Assembly: GCA_021442155.1 (NCBI GenBank)
Contig: CM038222.1
Span: 114,145,121-114,209,120, forward strand
DNA length: 64,000 nt
Direction of reading: 5' to 3'
DNA from: Cymbidium sinense
Taxonomy: Eukaryota > Streptophyta > Magnoliopsida > Asparagales > Orchidaceae
The translations under genes were made by a program, and so were the position numbers. Below are positions 10,820 to 23,820 of this stretch, piece by piece (the stretch's first letter is position 1; each line of letters starts with the position of its first letter). The notes beneath the pieces were generated by a model that was not told the DNA's origin, searched no databases, and was given only the letters and a program-made list of their open reading frames with translations.

Positions 10820-11940
10820 GAAAAATTATAAGACTCAACAAGACTAAATAAGTAAGAGAAGCTCAGATGCTCTTTCATATAGTTTGGCTAGGATTAGAGT
10901 GTTACTTTGTACATTTTGCAATAAAGTTGACAAATGGCACACTTTAATTTAAATTAAATATATTTTATCATTTCATAATCACATTAGCATTATGTGATTT
11001 AGCATTTTACTAAATCATATGTACATTACAAAATTTATAATTATTTCAATTCAAAAGCAACATTTAAAGATTTTTTTTACTAAAAATAAATTTTGTAAAA
11101 TCATAATTTTAATTTTTTTCATTTTGTGCATAATTTATGCTTGAATTTCTAGTATTTTATTATTCTTATTTAATTAATTTAATGAAATTACATCTTGCTA
11201 TTTGTTTGTTAAATTAAATATAAATTAATGTAAATTTATGGCAACATATTATTATTTAGATTCTTATTTTACTTCATTTTATATGATTTTTTGGGGCATT
11301 TGATCATGCTTTTATAATTCATTTATTTAAATGTATATACAATTAAATCCTTTACTTTTTTGAATATAGTACACCCCATGTTCCCTCCTTACTTGACCAA
11401 AATTTTCAAAGTTTATTCTAGGTTCTAATTGATAAATTCCCTTTTAAATCCCTCCTAATTAAATTCAAATTCTTTCCTTAATTTTTCTTGGTCATTTGAA
11501 TTTATTCTTCCATTATTTCTTTCCATAAGTGCATAATTCTATGGGTCGTCACCCATTAGTTAATAAATCAAATAATTTTATGTTGAAAACCTTCCATATA
11601 CCACTCCTTGGCCATGGACTTCATTAGGAAATATTTAAAATAATTTTATATCACTAAAACTAATTTTGGGCGGCCATAACTTCAATCCAACCCCAAAAGC
11701 TAAGTTTTCTCCCTCTTGCAAAAAATTTTATGTTTTCAGATTTTGGTTTATGATTTCATGTTAGATTCTTCTTTAGTGCATCAAGATCTTTTACAAGGAA
11801 AGTTATACAATCATTTGAGAAGGTTCAATCCAAAGTTCTTTTCAAATTGGTTTAAATTTTTATAACTTTCAGTGAGATCTTCATCCATTTTGGCAAGAAC
11901 ATTTATTAATCTAGTCATATATATATATATTTTATTACAT
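10820..11940. repeat. Family F dispersed repeat, copy 1 (LTR-like)
   Basis: This block aligns collinearly, by eye, with 61,100-62,150. Shared anchors include 'AAGACTCAACAAG', 'AATAAATTTTGT', 'CCATAACTTcAATCCAACCCCAAAA' (broken by single differences) and 'TCTCCCTCTTG'. The end also matches 63,840-64,000 around 'CATTTGAGAAGGTTCA' and 'AGTTCTTTTCAAATTGGT'. It lies next to the 5' side of the reverse-strand chromovirus, so it may be that element's 5' LTR or LTR plus leader. The '(G)CCATAACTTnAATCC' style of text is common in plant gypsy LTRs. Orientation is therefore ambiguous, and I could not define TG..CA ends. Confidence 0.65.
11919..11931. repeat. Short (AT)n tract
   Basis: About six TA units lie at the right edge of family F copy 1, close to the junction with the inverted giant-LTR fragment. 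Confidence 0.7.
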
Positions 11941-12009
11941 TTAGCATTCTAAAGTTACTTCTCAATAAGATTTTATTATATTTTATTGGAAAGCTATATT
12001 GATTTTTAT

Positions 12010-14457
12010 TGAATCAATATAGCCCATGTTTGTATTTTTTGGATTTGTATTTAATTTTTGATGAATTTTTGAATTTTTGTGACTTTTAATTAATTTTTTA
12101 ATTAATTTAAGAGGGGATTTCTCTTTTTAAGAATGTGGTACGACGTGACGGCCTATGTGGCACCGTCACCATGTAGCATGGTGGGATTAGGGCACGTACA
12201 TTCTGCGTGGCATCTACGTCAAAAGTGGTGCCACCCAATACTAATCTCGACCATCCGATGAAAGATCGAATGGTCCCAATTTGATCCAATGTATCCTTAA
12301 GGGTTAAAATCAAATTGTCCAGCTAGGTCTCAAGCATTCATTCTAAATAGAAGGAACGAAAAGCGGAGATCAAATCATGAGAGCCTCCAGTAAGAAATGG
12401 ATGACTTCCATCATTTTTCACCAATTTTTTGGAGATCACCAGCAAATTTCAAAGTAATTTCAATTGCTAAATCATCAGTGATCGATTTACAACCAATCCA
12501 TATGGTTTGTCCATGTTGGGATCAATTTTCTTTCAAAAAGTACCAAAATTGAATGCCTAAGGGATAAGTGGTGGAGCATACCTCATTTTCAGTGATCACG
12601 AGTGGTGGGATCGACTCCATTAGCTTGGCCTTGATGTGATGACATCGTGTATGCAATTTGGTGGCTTGCCTCCCCATGGATCTCCTCCTAGACCAACCTC
12701 AGATCGTATTCTGTCTGGTTCGGTCATTTTTCAGCTCATTGGTGGTGAGGGGATGGAGTGGTCAATTTTCTTTAGGTCATATTGACCTCTAGAATGTGTG
12801 GAACATTCAATTTGATGTAAAACTTCTCTCTTGGATTTGACCATTGAAGGGAGCTCGGTGGTCTCTATATTCATTCATTTTCAAGCAAGCTAGCGGCGAG
12901 GGGATGGGAAATTAATTTATTTCTTCATCTCCTCTTTCAAAGAATAATTTGAGATGAAAATAAGGGAGTAAGAAGCTCTTTTCCCCTCTTTTGATACATG
13001 GCTAAGAGCCATGTTCATAGCCTTTTAAGTGGTTGGATTTCAACCACCAGTGATGGCAAAGTCGACTAAGGGGTGGATTCAATCCTTCTTGGCCTTATGA
13101 ACTAGTTTGGATGAAGAATTCAAAGGGAGGAGGGCATCTCCTCCCTTTTTCTGGCTTGGCCAAAACCCCTCATTCCCTTGGCTTTTTTCTTCTTCCTTGG
13201 CTTCTCCCTTAGAGGAAGCCAAATTCCTTTTGGCTTAAAGGATGATCTCCTCACTTTCAGCCTTTGGAACCATTCTCTTAAGAGGTGGTCAAAGGTCCAA
13301 GGCTACTTGGATAAAATCTAAATGATTTTCATAATGGAAGGGTGAGGAATCTTCCCTTGGTCAAAGATTTCCTCTCCTTTCCTTTGGTTTTATTTTCCTT
13401 TTTATTTTTGGCATCACTATTAAAACCCATAGACTAATATGAGACTGCCCAACTCAAACTCTATATGACTTTGAGGTCAAGTTCAAATTTATTTAGATTG
13501 GATTAGAACTTTGAATCCAATCCAAGGACTTGGATTCAAATTATTTGGTTTTGATTAATTCTTGTAATTTTGAGTTCAATCATCTTAAATTGATGATTGA
13601 TTGAGTTTTGATTTAATTAATTTATTTAAATTTGAATCAATTTTGGATTTCATTTTATTTCAATTCATTTAAATCTAAATGGGTTAAGCTTGATTCCAAT
13701 TGGGTTCAAATGATCAATTTGACTCAATTGGATTGGGTTTGGACTCCAATCATGCTTGATCACATGTGTGAGATGATTTGGAGTAATTGATTTTATTTAA
13801 TTTAATTAGATTTTAATTTGAACTCATTTTACCTAAAGTGGGCTTAATGGGTTAAGCTTGGGTTCATTTGGGTCAAATGACCAATTTGACCAAATCAGAC
13901 CCAATAATGGGTTGAATTGTGTTTGATTATCATTTCCAAATAATTTAGAGCAATCAAATTGAATTGATTTCTATTTAATTTGGGTTTGAACCAAATATGA
14001 CCCATTTTTTTCCATTTAGACTAAGTGGCTTATTAACCCAATTAAGGCTTAAATAATTATAAATTTATTTAGATTAATGATTAAACATGAAAAATTTTGA
14101 ATGATTTAATTTGGTCAAATTTTTGGTAGGTTGACCTTTGACTTGGTGGGACCCACCTAAAGTCAATCCTATGCCAAATGGATTGACTAGATTTGTCTTT
14201 GATTTAGTTTTGGATTTGTTCATTTATTTTAATTTGATTTTATTTTGATTTATTTCGATTTGATTTGATTTAATCTATATTTGAAAATTGGGTCAAGTCT
14301 ACCTAAGCTCATTAAGTTAGATCAAACCCAATGAGGGTTCACTAGGTCACTAAGTATAATGTCCAAAGCATTTAATTAGGAGATTCCTATTTAATATTAG
14401 GACTTCCTAATTACTGATTTTAGAATGATATTAGCCTCATCTAAAAATGAGGTCAAC
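12010..14457 (-). repeat. Giant LTR family, copy C (inverted, 5' 2.4 kb only)
   Basis: The reverse complement matches the first 2.4 kb of LTRs A and B. It starts at 14,457 with TGACCTCATTTTTAGATGAGG, the same terminus (inverted repeat CCTCAT..ATGAGG) as A at 19,680 and B at 32,706, and continues through the GACCxAATGGxxTTGGGTCAAATG-rich section. It then passes through the GC-richer section with CCACTTTTGACGTAGATGCCACG-like text at 12,170-12,230, and stops near 12,010 at the 'ACATGGGCTATATTGATTC' block. The remaining 3.4 kb of the LTR is missing at the left, where family F begins. Open frames inside (for example 12,107-12,313) fall in the LTR's GC-richer part and are not proteins. Confidence 0.85.
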
Positions 14458-14479
14458 AAGTTCCATATTACATTTCCTC

Positions 14480-16720
14480 ATGGTAGTTTTTTGGATCCAT
14501 CCCACCAATTCTCATATAATTTGGAAATGGACGAGGATTTAGATTGACCTTTAATAATGAGCTTATCTTTCTTGTTAACCTATATTAGTATAGTGTAGAT
14601 TCCCTTGCATAATTGTGCAAGAAGTTGCTCTTTTTGTTTGATTACATTCAAATGTGAGTCATTCAAGAATTTTGAAACTTGTTGTGATTGTTATGGTCTT
14701 CCATCCATCTTCCAATTGAAAAATGCCTCTTGCCCAATTTAGTGATCATTCTAGAAGTCAATTTTCCCATCTCCCATGTCCCAAAAAATTAGATCTTTAG
14801 CTTCTTCTTCATGTTGCAGCATATGTTTCAAAGTTGAGGAGTCTGATTTTATTGGTTGAGTGGTCATTGGATGAGTATGTTGGAAATTCTTCTGATGCAT
14901 AAATTCAGCCCATATGGCATTTCTCTCTCTAAATGTGATCCATAATTTTATTGTATTGCATTTAATATTATCTAAAATGTTTTGAATCCCAAGCAACCAT
15001 TGCATGTTGGTTTGCCCATTTTCTTTCAGCTGGCCTAGTGGATGGATTTATGTTTGAGGCTCCAAATGAATCTATTTAACATCCTTTCTATTCTCCCTTG
15101 AATTATTTTAGGGATCTGTTGTACTTTGGTGGTGTATTTTGAATTATTTTGGGGATCTGTTGTACTTTGGTGGTCTATAATGGAATTTAGTTAAGGATAC
15201 TCTTCACTAAAGTGACCCTTCCACCAAATGAGAGGAAAGAGTTCTCCTAAGATTGTATTTTGTTTTGTATTTTATCAATGAGCTCATGGAAGAGGAAAGA
15301 TATGAGTTTTCGTTTATATATTTGGATGCCAAGGTAGTTAAAAGGAAAATAAGATTGAGTGAAGCCTGTCTTCTCTTTTTCCCACTTGATTTTATTTTTG
15401 GTAATCTTCTTCCTTATCTCAAAGAAATATTTTTTAGCATTTTGGTCCATACCTGATAGTGATGTAAATTCCTAGATGATTTCCACCTGTGTATTGATGG
15501 ATTTTTTGCTTCCTTTACAAAAAAGTAAAAGATCATCTACAAAGGCCAAGTGTGTGATCTTGAGGTTTCTTGTGGTGTGAAACTTGATTCCCTTCTTTGA
15601 TGCAGCTTCCTTGTTTAGTTTTCTTGAGAGAATGTCCAAAGATAAAATGAGAATGAGAAGGGATGGGGAGAGTGGGTCTCCTTGTTTTATACCCCTATTA
15701 GCTTAGAAGAATCCATGTGATTGTCCATTAAGAAGTATTTTATAATGGCTATGTACAAAAAGTATCTGAATAAGGATGCAAAAATCATCTAAAAGACCCA
15801 TTTCCTTAAGAAATCTAAAGATGAAACTCCAATTTATAGTGGCAAAAGCTTTTTGAGGTCAATTTTCATGATAACATTTCATCCTCTACTCTTTTTGTCA
15901 ATGTCCTTGATGAGCTCTTGACAAGAAGTATAGTGTCAGTGATATTCTTTTCTTTCATGAAAGTCGCTTGATTTGAAGAGATGAGGGCAAGATTAAGTTT
16001 TTGAATCATATTTGCAATGATTTTACTAATAATTTTGTTGATGACAGGAATTAGATAGATAGGTCTAAATTTGTCTAAAGTGTGATTATCTCTTTCTTTT
16101 GGAATCAAAATAATAGCAGAGGTTGAGAAGAAATTATGATTATTCTAATTTCTGAAGAAATTTTGTATATCAGTAATGACTTCAAGTCTCACAATGTGCC
16201 ATGCCTTTTGGTGGGCAGTAAAGCCATTCGGTCAAGCTGCTTTGTAGCTATCCATTGAGTTTAGTGCAATAAAAATTTCTTCTTCTAAGGGGACTGAGAT
16301 AAGTTCCTCAATGTTGATTGATTCTCTTTCAGTTATAAAGAAATGCTAGTTGGGCAGGTGGATTGTGTTGTTTACATGTGGCTAATTAAGTAGGTTTGAG
16401 AATTAGCTCATACAATTCTCCATGATACTATCCTAGTTGTGAATCCATCTCTCAACAATGTATTTAATTTTTATAACCCATTTCCTTCTCTTTACTTCTT
16501 AATACAAGCATGGAAGTATTTGGAGTTCCTATCTCCTTGGAGGAATAAATTTGATGAGGCTTTTTGTCTAAGTAGGTCCTCTTCTTTAGCAATATATCCT
16601 TGTAAGATTGTTTGGAGTTGTTCTATTTGGGTTTCAAGCTCATGAGTATTCTGATTGTCCATCCCAGCCATTTCATTTTCAATGTTATTAATCTTTTCTT
16701 CAATGGATTTGATCATAGTA
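14480..16720 (-). pseudogene. LINE ORF2 reverse transcriptase remnant
   Basis: Motifs read in order are: 'EEDLLRQKASSNLFLQGDRNSKYFHACIKK' just upstream of RT (16,580-16,495), typical of plant LINE ORF2; 'MIPKERDNHTLDKFRPIYLIPVINKIISKIIANMI' (16,108-16,000, usual LIPK..P....FRPISL.....KIISKIL..R); 'SNQATFMKEKNITDTILL' ; 'KQGDPLSPSLLIL' near 15,680; the catalytic 'LAFVDDLLLFCKG' near 15,550 (FADD in most relatives); 'SGMDQNAKK'; and 'NYLGIQIYKRK'. After RT come 'FRERNAIWAEFMHQK' and 'KDLIFWDMGDGKIDF' (14,930-14,755), matching 'SLWxxFMxAKY...WxxGxGxxxFW'. Target-primed reverse transcription is the role in intact relatives. The order and spacing are normal for a plant LINE; stops and frame changes kill it. 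Confidence 0.9.
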
Positions 16721-16849
16721 TTGATGTTGTTGAAAGTATATGTATTCCATTTTTTTAAAAGGTTGAATGGTAGTTTTAAGCAATGACCATAGTTTAATTC
16801 GAAGGTTGTTATCTTTCACACTAATCTAAGCAATCAATATGCATCCACA

Positions 16850-17545
16850 TATTAATGAATCTAAACTGATGGTCAATCAATTTGGGGATATAGTGGAAGC
16901 TTACTAAGACTAAGGAGTGGTTAGAGGCATATTTGGCAAAGTGTTATACCTCTAATATGCAGAAGTTTGAGTACCAACCTGAGTTTATGAGAATTCAATC
17001 AAGACTTTCAAAAACCTTTCCTCTCTTTCAGGTGAAAGGAGAGCTATTATAAATTGCATCAAAGATTATAGTTACCAAATTCAGAGATTATTGACATGTA
17101 AGGCTTCCTGCCTCCTTTCTTTTCAGCCAAGCTTGTAATCATATTGAGATCCTCACCAACCAACCAAGGGCTTGTAGTGTCAAAACTAATGTGTTTTATG
17201 AAATTTGAAGCTCCTTCTTGTGCTGCCTATTGTAACAGCATAAATGATGGTGGATTAAATGCTCAAACTGATGTCTTGGATGTGGATATGGAGGTATTGG
17301 GTGGTATCAAGGAAGACCTAGATCTGAAATCTTGATTTCTAGGAAACCCAGGTTTTGTTGCTAACATTTGAATGGATAGTGAATCAGGGAAATCTCCTTC
17401 TGGTTTTGGGTAAGTTGTGATTGTTAACTAAAGGTTATAGGATAGCAAAGAGTTCAAGTTTATGGTGTCTCACAAGGATTTTGAGTCTATTATAGGCATT
17501 GGCCTTGTCAATGCCTCTAATATTCCAAATCATGATCTTTAACAT
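16850..17545 (-). pseudogene. LINE ORF2 endonuclease remnant
   Basis: ORF2 begins on the reverse strand at about 17,541 with 'KIMIWNIRGIDKANAYNRLKILVRHHKL', the classic plant LINE start (MKIxxWNxRGxxxxxxxxxLxxLxxxxxP) in which the Asn of WNIRG is an APE active-site residue. Near 17,160-17,120 the text reads 'PLVGWGS' and, in the adjacent frame, 'PWLVGEDLNMI', corresponding to PWLVxGDFNxI with the catalytic D-F/L-N. The stretch between has stops. This nuclease nicks target DNA to prime reverse transcription in intact elements. Confidence 0.85.
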
Positions 17546-18189
17546 GATAAAAGAGGTTTACTTCTAAAGGGCCATTTGGATGACCCTTCACCAATTGAAA
17601 TATCTTCTACTCTTTGATTCTTTCCTGCCACTGAATTTTTTAATTCTCTAATGCCTTTCTAGTTGTGCATTCTATGTTTATAGGTTTGCCATTTCTCCAT
17701 AGCTATGTTGAGTATATCATCATAATGTCCCCCCTCTAATTGCTCTCCTTATAAGCATGCTTCATCTTCTCCATCATTAGTTATGGCTTCAGATGTCAAA
17801 GGTTGTGAGTTATTGCTGATTTCAGGTATATTCAAATGTCTTGGTTCATATGTAAATTATTCTGAGATGTCAATTTCAAAAATTGGGTTACTCATGGGTT
17901 CATTGTACTCATTCATGTTATTGTGCATTGGGTGCATTGAGTTGATCTCATTCTATTATCCACTTTGAACAGGGATTGGTGTTGTTGTTATGTTGGCTAC
18001 CTGGATTCCCTCTTCATTGGAGGTATTCTTATTTTAATTTTTGTTTTACTATTTCAGTTGAGGACTTCTTTCTACAATATTGTTATTATCAAGTAATTGT
18101 TGACAGTCTATGGTCTCCATGTTCTCCCCTAGAATGCTGCAAGTTAGGTCTAAATTAGTGTTAGCAGTGATGGGCCTATCCTCCATGTG

Positions 18190-18375
18190 TAGTAAGGTTG
18201 AGAGATGTTGTAAATTTTACTTCCAGTGCTAGGTGTTTCCTTTTTTTCATTTACTATCTCTTAACTCAGGGTGTGTTATAAAGCATCTATCAAGATTATG
18301 GCCAAACATTTTACATTTCCCATAATATAATGATTTATGTTCTATCTCCACCTTTTGCTAATATTCATTAGATTT
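18190..18375 (-). pseudogene. LINE ORF1 C-terminal zinc-knuckle fragment
   Basis: The reverse strand gives 'KVEIEHKSLYYGKCKMFGHNLDRCFITHPELRDSK' in one frame (about 18,345-18,240). This matches the C-x2-C-x4-H-x4-C type knuckle of plant LINE ORF1 ('xYExLPxFCxxCxxxGHxxxxC'); the first Cys has become Tyr or Gly, while C, GH and the final C remain. It lies upstream of ORF2 as expected. The rest of ORF1 is cut off where the split giant LTR D begins. Confidence 0.8.
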
Positions 18376-18384
18376 GGTGCCAAC

Positions 18385-19679
18385 CCTAAACCCTAAATCA
18401 TAATTAAAGATAGTCCAACCAATCATTGGGTTTAATTATACCAATTTGGTCATTTGACCCAAATAAGTCCAACTTCACCCATTAAGCTTAATTTGGGACA
18501 AATGGGTCAAAACTGATATCAACTTCAAAAAAAATAAAATTATTCACTTCAAATCATTTCACACATGTGATTAAACATGATTGGAGTCTGAACATGCCTT
18601 AATTGAGTAAAATTGGTCATTTGACTCAATTAAACTCAACTTAACGCTTTTAAATCAAAATGGGTCAAACTAAAACAAAATCAAAATCAATTCTAAATCT
18701 AAGGAAATTGATCAATTTAAAACATCACAAATCATCAAATAAACATAAGTGAACCTAAATTTAAATCTTAAACTACCATTTGAGGTAGGAGATCTAACTT
18801 GACCAATTTAGGTCAAAAGTGTCAAATCTAGCTTAAATCACATCAAACCTTCACATACCATGGATCAATTGACCTCCAAATTATCAATAGGATAAATAAC
18901 AATAATTGAAACTGAAATCTAAAATCAATTAATCAAAAGGAATTCAATCAAGTTACTTCAGTCAATCTAAATCTGAATGGAGTTGAACTAAGCTCAATCA
19001 TAAAATCCAACTTAAATGGATTTGAGTTTGACCCATGATTCATCCTAGTTTAACTTGGCCAATCAACCACCAATCTAAAATGGTGATGTGGTGGCACCAA
19101 AAAGCCAAGAGATTCCATGTGAGGTGAAATCATAAGAGATGAGGTGTAGTCAGGGTAAGAAAGTGACAAATCCATGCAAAGAAGCCAAACCACATTTCCC
19201 TTCTCCATGATCCATCCACCTCTTCATTTTAAACTGATATGGGTTCATCCCCAATCAGTTGACCAACCCTTGGAGCTAGCCTCCAAGAGTGGAAATCACC
19301 ATGGAAAATATAAGTCGACCCCTTATCACATAAAAGCTCACAGCCACATAGGAAAATAAGAAGAGAGGCCTTCTCTTGGCAACCTAGCATCTTATACATC
19401 TTCCTGAGGTAAAACGAAGGAGAATCAACCACTTCCCTGATTCCTACACCATTGACAAGCTAAAATTTGGCCAAACCCAAGGGAGAATGAGTGGAGCTTG
19501 GCCTCTATAGTGGTTGGAGGAGAGGCAACTCAATTCCTCTCTCTCAGAGGTTTGCCACATCCCAACGAATGTGTTCAAAGCATTTCCACTATCGAAGATT
19601 AATGCCAGCGAGGTATGCCTCAAAGTTGACTACTCTTGCATTCCAATTTAGTCCTTTGTGAAGGGAAGTTGATTTATGT
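18385..19679 (+). repeat. Giant LTR family, copy D, 5' part (split by the A-B element)
   Basis: This matches LTR A from about 20,150 to 21,580, starting at 'ATAGTCCAACCAATCATTGGGT' (A: 'ATAATCCAACCAATCATTGGGT'). It includes the CACACATGTGATnAAnCATnATTGGAGTC anchor and the GC-richer section ending in '...AGAGGTTTGCCACATCC...GTGTTCAAAGCATTTCCA'. It stops at 19,679, exactly where the terminus of LTR A starts. The rest of copy D resumes at 38,709, right after LTR B ends, at the matching point of the family ('TCTCAAGTAAGATCAAAC' against B 'CCCCAAGAGGATCAAAC'). About 470 bp of the LTR's own start is missing at 18,385, beside the LINE. Confidence 0.85.
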
Positions 19680-22600
19680 TGACCTCATTTTTGGATGAGG
19701 TTAACATTACTTAGTGTAATTAATAATATGGACACCTAATCATAGATTAGGAACCTCCTAATTAACTGCTTAGAATACTATACCTAGTGACCAGTGTATT
19801 TTCCTTAGGATCTAACCTAATGGGTTTAGGTAGACTCAACCCAAATTTCAAACTTGAATTAAATCAAAACAAATCTACATAAATCAAAATGAATTCAAAT
19901 TAAATCAAATGAATGAATCCAAATCTAGTCAACCCTTTTAGCATGGGTTTGATTTTTATGTGGGTCCCACCAAAATTTGATCGAATGAAATCATTATAAA
20001 TGATCCAAATGATAAAATAAACATTTTTAATCATAATTTTAAAGAAATTTAAATTTATTTAGGCCTTACTTATGGTAATTAGTCCACTTAGTCTAAGGGT
20101 TCAAACCCATTCAAATTTAAATCAACTCAATGTAATTATTTAAAATCATTTGGAAATGATATTCAAACATAATCCAACCAATCATTGGGTCCAATTTGGA
20201 CAAATTGGTCATTTGACCTAAATGAATCCATACTTAACCCATTAAGCCTAATTTGGGTCAAATAGGTGGTTCAAATTTAAACAAAATTGAAATTAAATGA
20301 AATTAATCACTCCAAATCATCTCACACATGTGATCAAGCATTATTGGAGTCCAAAAAAATTCAAATAAGTCAAATGGATCATCTAAACCCAATTAAAATC
20401 AAGTTTAACCCATTTAAGCCTAAATGGGTTAAAATGAAATAAAATCTAAAATCAACTAAAATCCTAAAGGAATTAATTAAATAAAAACTTGATGAATCAT
20501 CACTTAAACATAATTGTACCCAAAATTAAATGAATTAAATCAAAATAAACAAACTTAAAACACTTTGAAGCCAAATGACATGAATTGGGTTCAAACCTCC
20601 AATCCACTTCAAATGGATTTGGATTCAATATCAAACTCACATTGGGTTTGTTTTGGGCAACAAAACACTAGCCTAAGGGTTATGGTGGTGATGCCAAAAG
20701 CTATAAGTGAAGTGAAAGGAAGATGAGTTCAAGTTTTACCAAGTAAAGATGCCTTTGTGATTCTTCTTCCTCCCATCATCCAAACTCCCTGGGATTTAAT
20801 CCAGGTCAATTTGACCACCTCTTGGAGGATTATTCCAAGGGTTGAAATTAAATAGATAGCCTCCAAAGAGGGAATGAAAGAAGGATTTTGCTTCCTCCAT
20901 GAGGGATAGGAAAGCAAAGAAAAAGAGAGAACTCCTAAGAGCACTCTCTCAGCCAAGGGAGGAAAGGGGGTGGAAATGACTTCCTCCCCTCAAACTTCCA
21001 ACACACTCACAAGGCCAAGAGGGACTAAACCCATCCTCTGGCCAACCCACTCGCCGCTAGTGGCTGGGATTTGGCCACCTAAAAGCCTTCATACATGGCT
21101 CTCAGCCATGTATAGAAAGAGAGGAGAGAGGTCCTCTCCTCTCCCTCTTTTCATCCTAAAACGTTCACAAGGTGAAAAGAAGAAGAATGAGAGAAATCCC
21201 CCGACCTCTCACCACCGACAAGCCAAAATAAGCTAGCAGCCAATCTCTTAGCCTCTAATGGAAAATGAGAGGAGTATTTTACCTCAAATTGAACATCTGA
21301 GCACCTTCTAGAGGTCAAGGCAGCCTGATATAAACCTTCACCAAAGATTGTCACTGCCAGGAAGCTAAAAAATGACCAACATCACTGGAAACCATCCATG
21401 AGTTCGTCTAGAAGCCAATCCATGAGGATGCAGTCCAATTCCTCCCTCCCATAGCTTCCTCACATCATTCTGAAGGTGTTTGAGTCGATCCCATCGCCGG
21501 AGGCCGCCAGAGTTGAGGTCTGCCAGAACGCCACCCTGTGAGCTTTCAGTTTTGGACAATTTTAAGATAAATTTGATTGCCAAAAAGATCAAACCATATA
21601 GATCAATTGAAAATTGATCCTTGATTATTTTGCAATCAAAATCGTGTCAACTTTTTCCTCGATTCATCAAAAATCTCTCATATTCGACAGTCGGTGTTCA
21701 TCTCTCACCATAGACGAATGGGGAATGATTTTCATTGTTCATTCCTTTTATTTGGAACAACCAATCGAGATCTAGCCACACAATTTGATTAAATCCCTAT
21801 AAGAAATCACAGGAGAAATCGGTATCATCCTATCTTTTATCGAACGGCCAGGATCAATCCTGCATAGCTACCACTTTTGATGTGGATACCACGTGGATCC
21901 ATCATGGCCCAATGGCACCACATCCGCATCGACGTTTAAAATGATATTTTTCATTTTAATTCATCAAAAAAAAACTAGAAACATAAAAAAAATTAATTAA
22001 ATATAAATCAAAAAATTACAAATGAGGGCTCTATGGATTCATCTGAATGAGTAGCATCCATTAAACCCAAAATCTCTAATTAAAACTCAAATTAATTTGA
22101 CTTTAAATTAAATTAATAAAACTCAAATTACTCATAAATCATTAATCCAATTGAAATGAAACTTTGGGGAATTAAAATTGAGGTTAAAATGTACCTTAGG
22201 AAAAAATTTCATGAATTATTGCTAAGTAATTCAAAAGATATCAGATTTCAAACTCTAAACTTCAATTTTAATAAAATAAATTAATATTAAATGAAATAAA
22301 TCATCAAAATTTATCAAATCAATTTAATAAACATAGGAAACTTTAATGAAGTTAAAAACATCAATGAAACTCATTGAAACTAAAAAAATCACAAAATGGC
22401 CTAATTTGGTAATTAATTGAATTAATTAATTCAAATAATTAACTTGAACTTAGGGAAATCATAATAAATCAACCATGTTCCCAAAATTATAAATAGACCC
22501 TCTATGGAAGCATCTTTAAAAGGGAAATCAAAGAAAAATAAAATCCCCAAATAATCCTCGTTAAATTAAGCTTAATTTAGGTTTAATTGGAAAAATTAAA

Positions 22601-23820
22601 ATCTTAATTACACCCTGATTGTGCATCTGGTTAAAATGAAACTTTGGAAATATAAAATTACTAAGGAACCCCACTTACCATAAAATGTTCAAACATAATT
22701 GACTTTTGGATTAGGAATTATTGAATTTCCAAATCTCTAGGTCAATATGATTCAAATAATAAATTAAAAAAAATCATAAATCACAAAATTCATAGAAGTA
22801 ACTTAGAATAATCTTCACCAACACTAGAACATTTAATAAAGAATTTGATCACTTACATACTTAAGGTTTAATGAAAATAATAATGAATATTAAGTTTAAT
22901 TAAATCTTAGGCTAATAAATTTAGAATCAAGTAATTAATGAAATCTTAATCCACAATTAATAAATGCTATGATTGGATTAAAATACTAACCTAAGTATCT
23001 TTGATTAACATAATTTAAACTAAATAAACATGAATTAAATAAACATAAGCATAATTCAATGGATAGAAACATTAATGAAAACAAATGTCAACTCAATTCA
23101 AACCAAATAAAATAAATCAAATTGAAAATAAATTAAATCAACAAGATTTAATCAAATCAAATGAATGAAATGAAGATTTAAATTTTAAAGACAACATTGA
23201 AACATTATTCCAAATTGAACTCAAACCTAAATCATCTATATAAATTTAGAAGGATTAATTAGGATACTTAAGGTTCTTAGTTAGGCCTTTGGGATGAATC
23301 TTCATCTTAGGATGAAGGTTTTATTCTATTAGGGTTTAGGATATTGAATAGAATAGGTTCTACCCAAAAGTGGAATCTATTTTTTTTCTCCATTTTTGAA
23401 AACCTAAAATTCACTTTAACATGAAAATGAATTTCAAAAATTAAAATAGAATCTCAAATCATTAAATCATTTGAATTGAAACCATCCAAAGGTAAATCAA
23501 ACAAACTTCAAAATTCAAATTGAAATTTAAACTAAAAAGGCTTAGCAAAGTATTTCCACACAAGCCTATTTCCTTCACACACACACTATATCATTAGGTT
23601 GTGGACCCTAGACTTAGGTTAGGTTGATCCGTGATATTTTATATTATTCTGTGTTATGAAGTGATATGCTTTTCATGTTTGTAAGGTGTACTATTTTAAA
23701 CTACATGTCTAGGATTATTTGCCCAATAACATTCTTTTTAGAACTAATATTATCTTTTGTAAGGGCTATGTTAAAAAGGACTATCATAAATAAATTATAA
23801 TTGTTATTTTCTTGCAGGTA

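Larger units (their letters stand above)
14465..18375 (-). mobile_element. Plant LINE (non-LTR retrotransposon) remnant
   Basis: On the reverse strand this block has, in order, the end of LINE ORF1 with a zinc knuckle (18,370-18,190), the start of ORF2 with an APE-type endonuclease (17,545 to about 16,850), and reverse transcriptase (16,716 to 14,740) plus its downstream connection domain (14,740 to 14,480). Most of ORF1 is missing at the 18,375 edge. The 3' end with poly(A) is missing at the 14,465 edge, where giant LTR copy C begins exactly at its own terminus. Several stops and frameshifts disable it, but long open pieces remain, so it is moderately young compared with its neighbours. Confidence 0.9.

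Noticed and set aside
10850..10875. Initiator tRNA-Met primer binding site for the chromovirus
   Set aside because: Only 8 of 11 positions match, and the site lies inside sequence shared with family F copy 2, so its role is not shown.
12107..12313. 68-codon reverse frame in less AT-rich DNA
   Set aside because: Falls in LTR copy C at the same GC-richer block as above.
15253..15456. Forward 67-codon frame
   Set aside because: Antisense shadow of the LINE RT, which matches a known family on the reverse strand.
19675..19679. Target-site duplication TATGT for the A-B element
   Set aside because: The 3' flank after LTR B (ATAGT or TAGTC, depending on the exact end) does not match cleanly, so no duplication is claimed.
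20729..20956. Reverse 75-codon frame resembling the 61-codon frame at 33,839-34,024
   Set aside because: Similarity is explained by LTR A/B homology. Indels between the copies shift the frame, and there is no family match.
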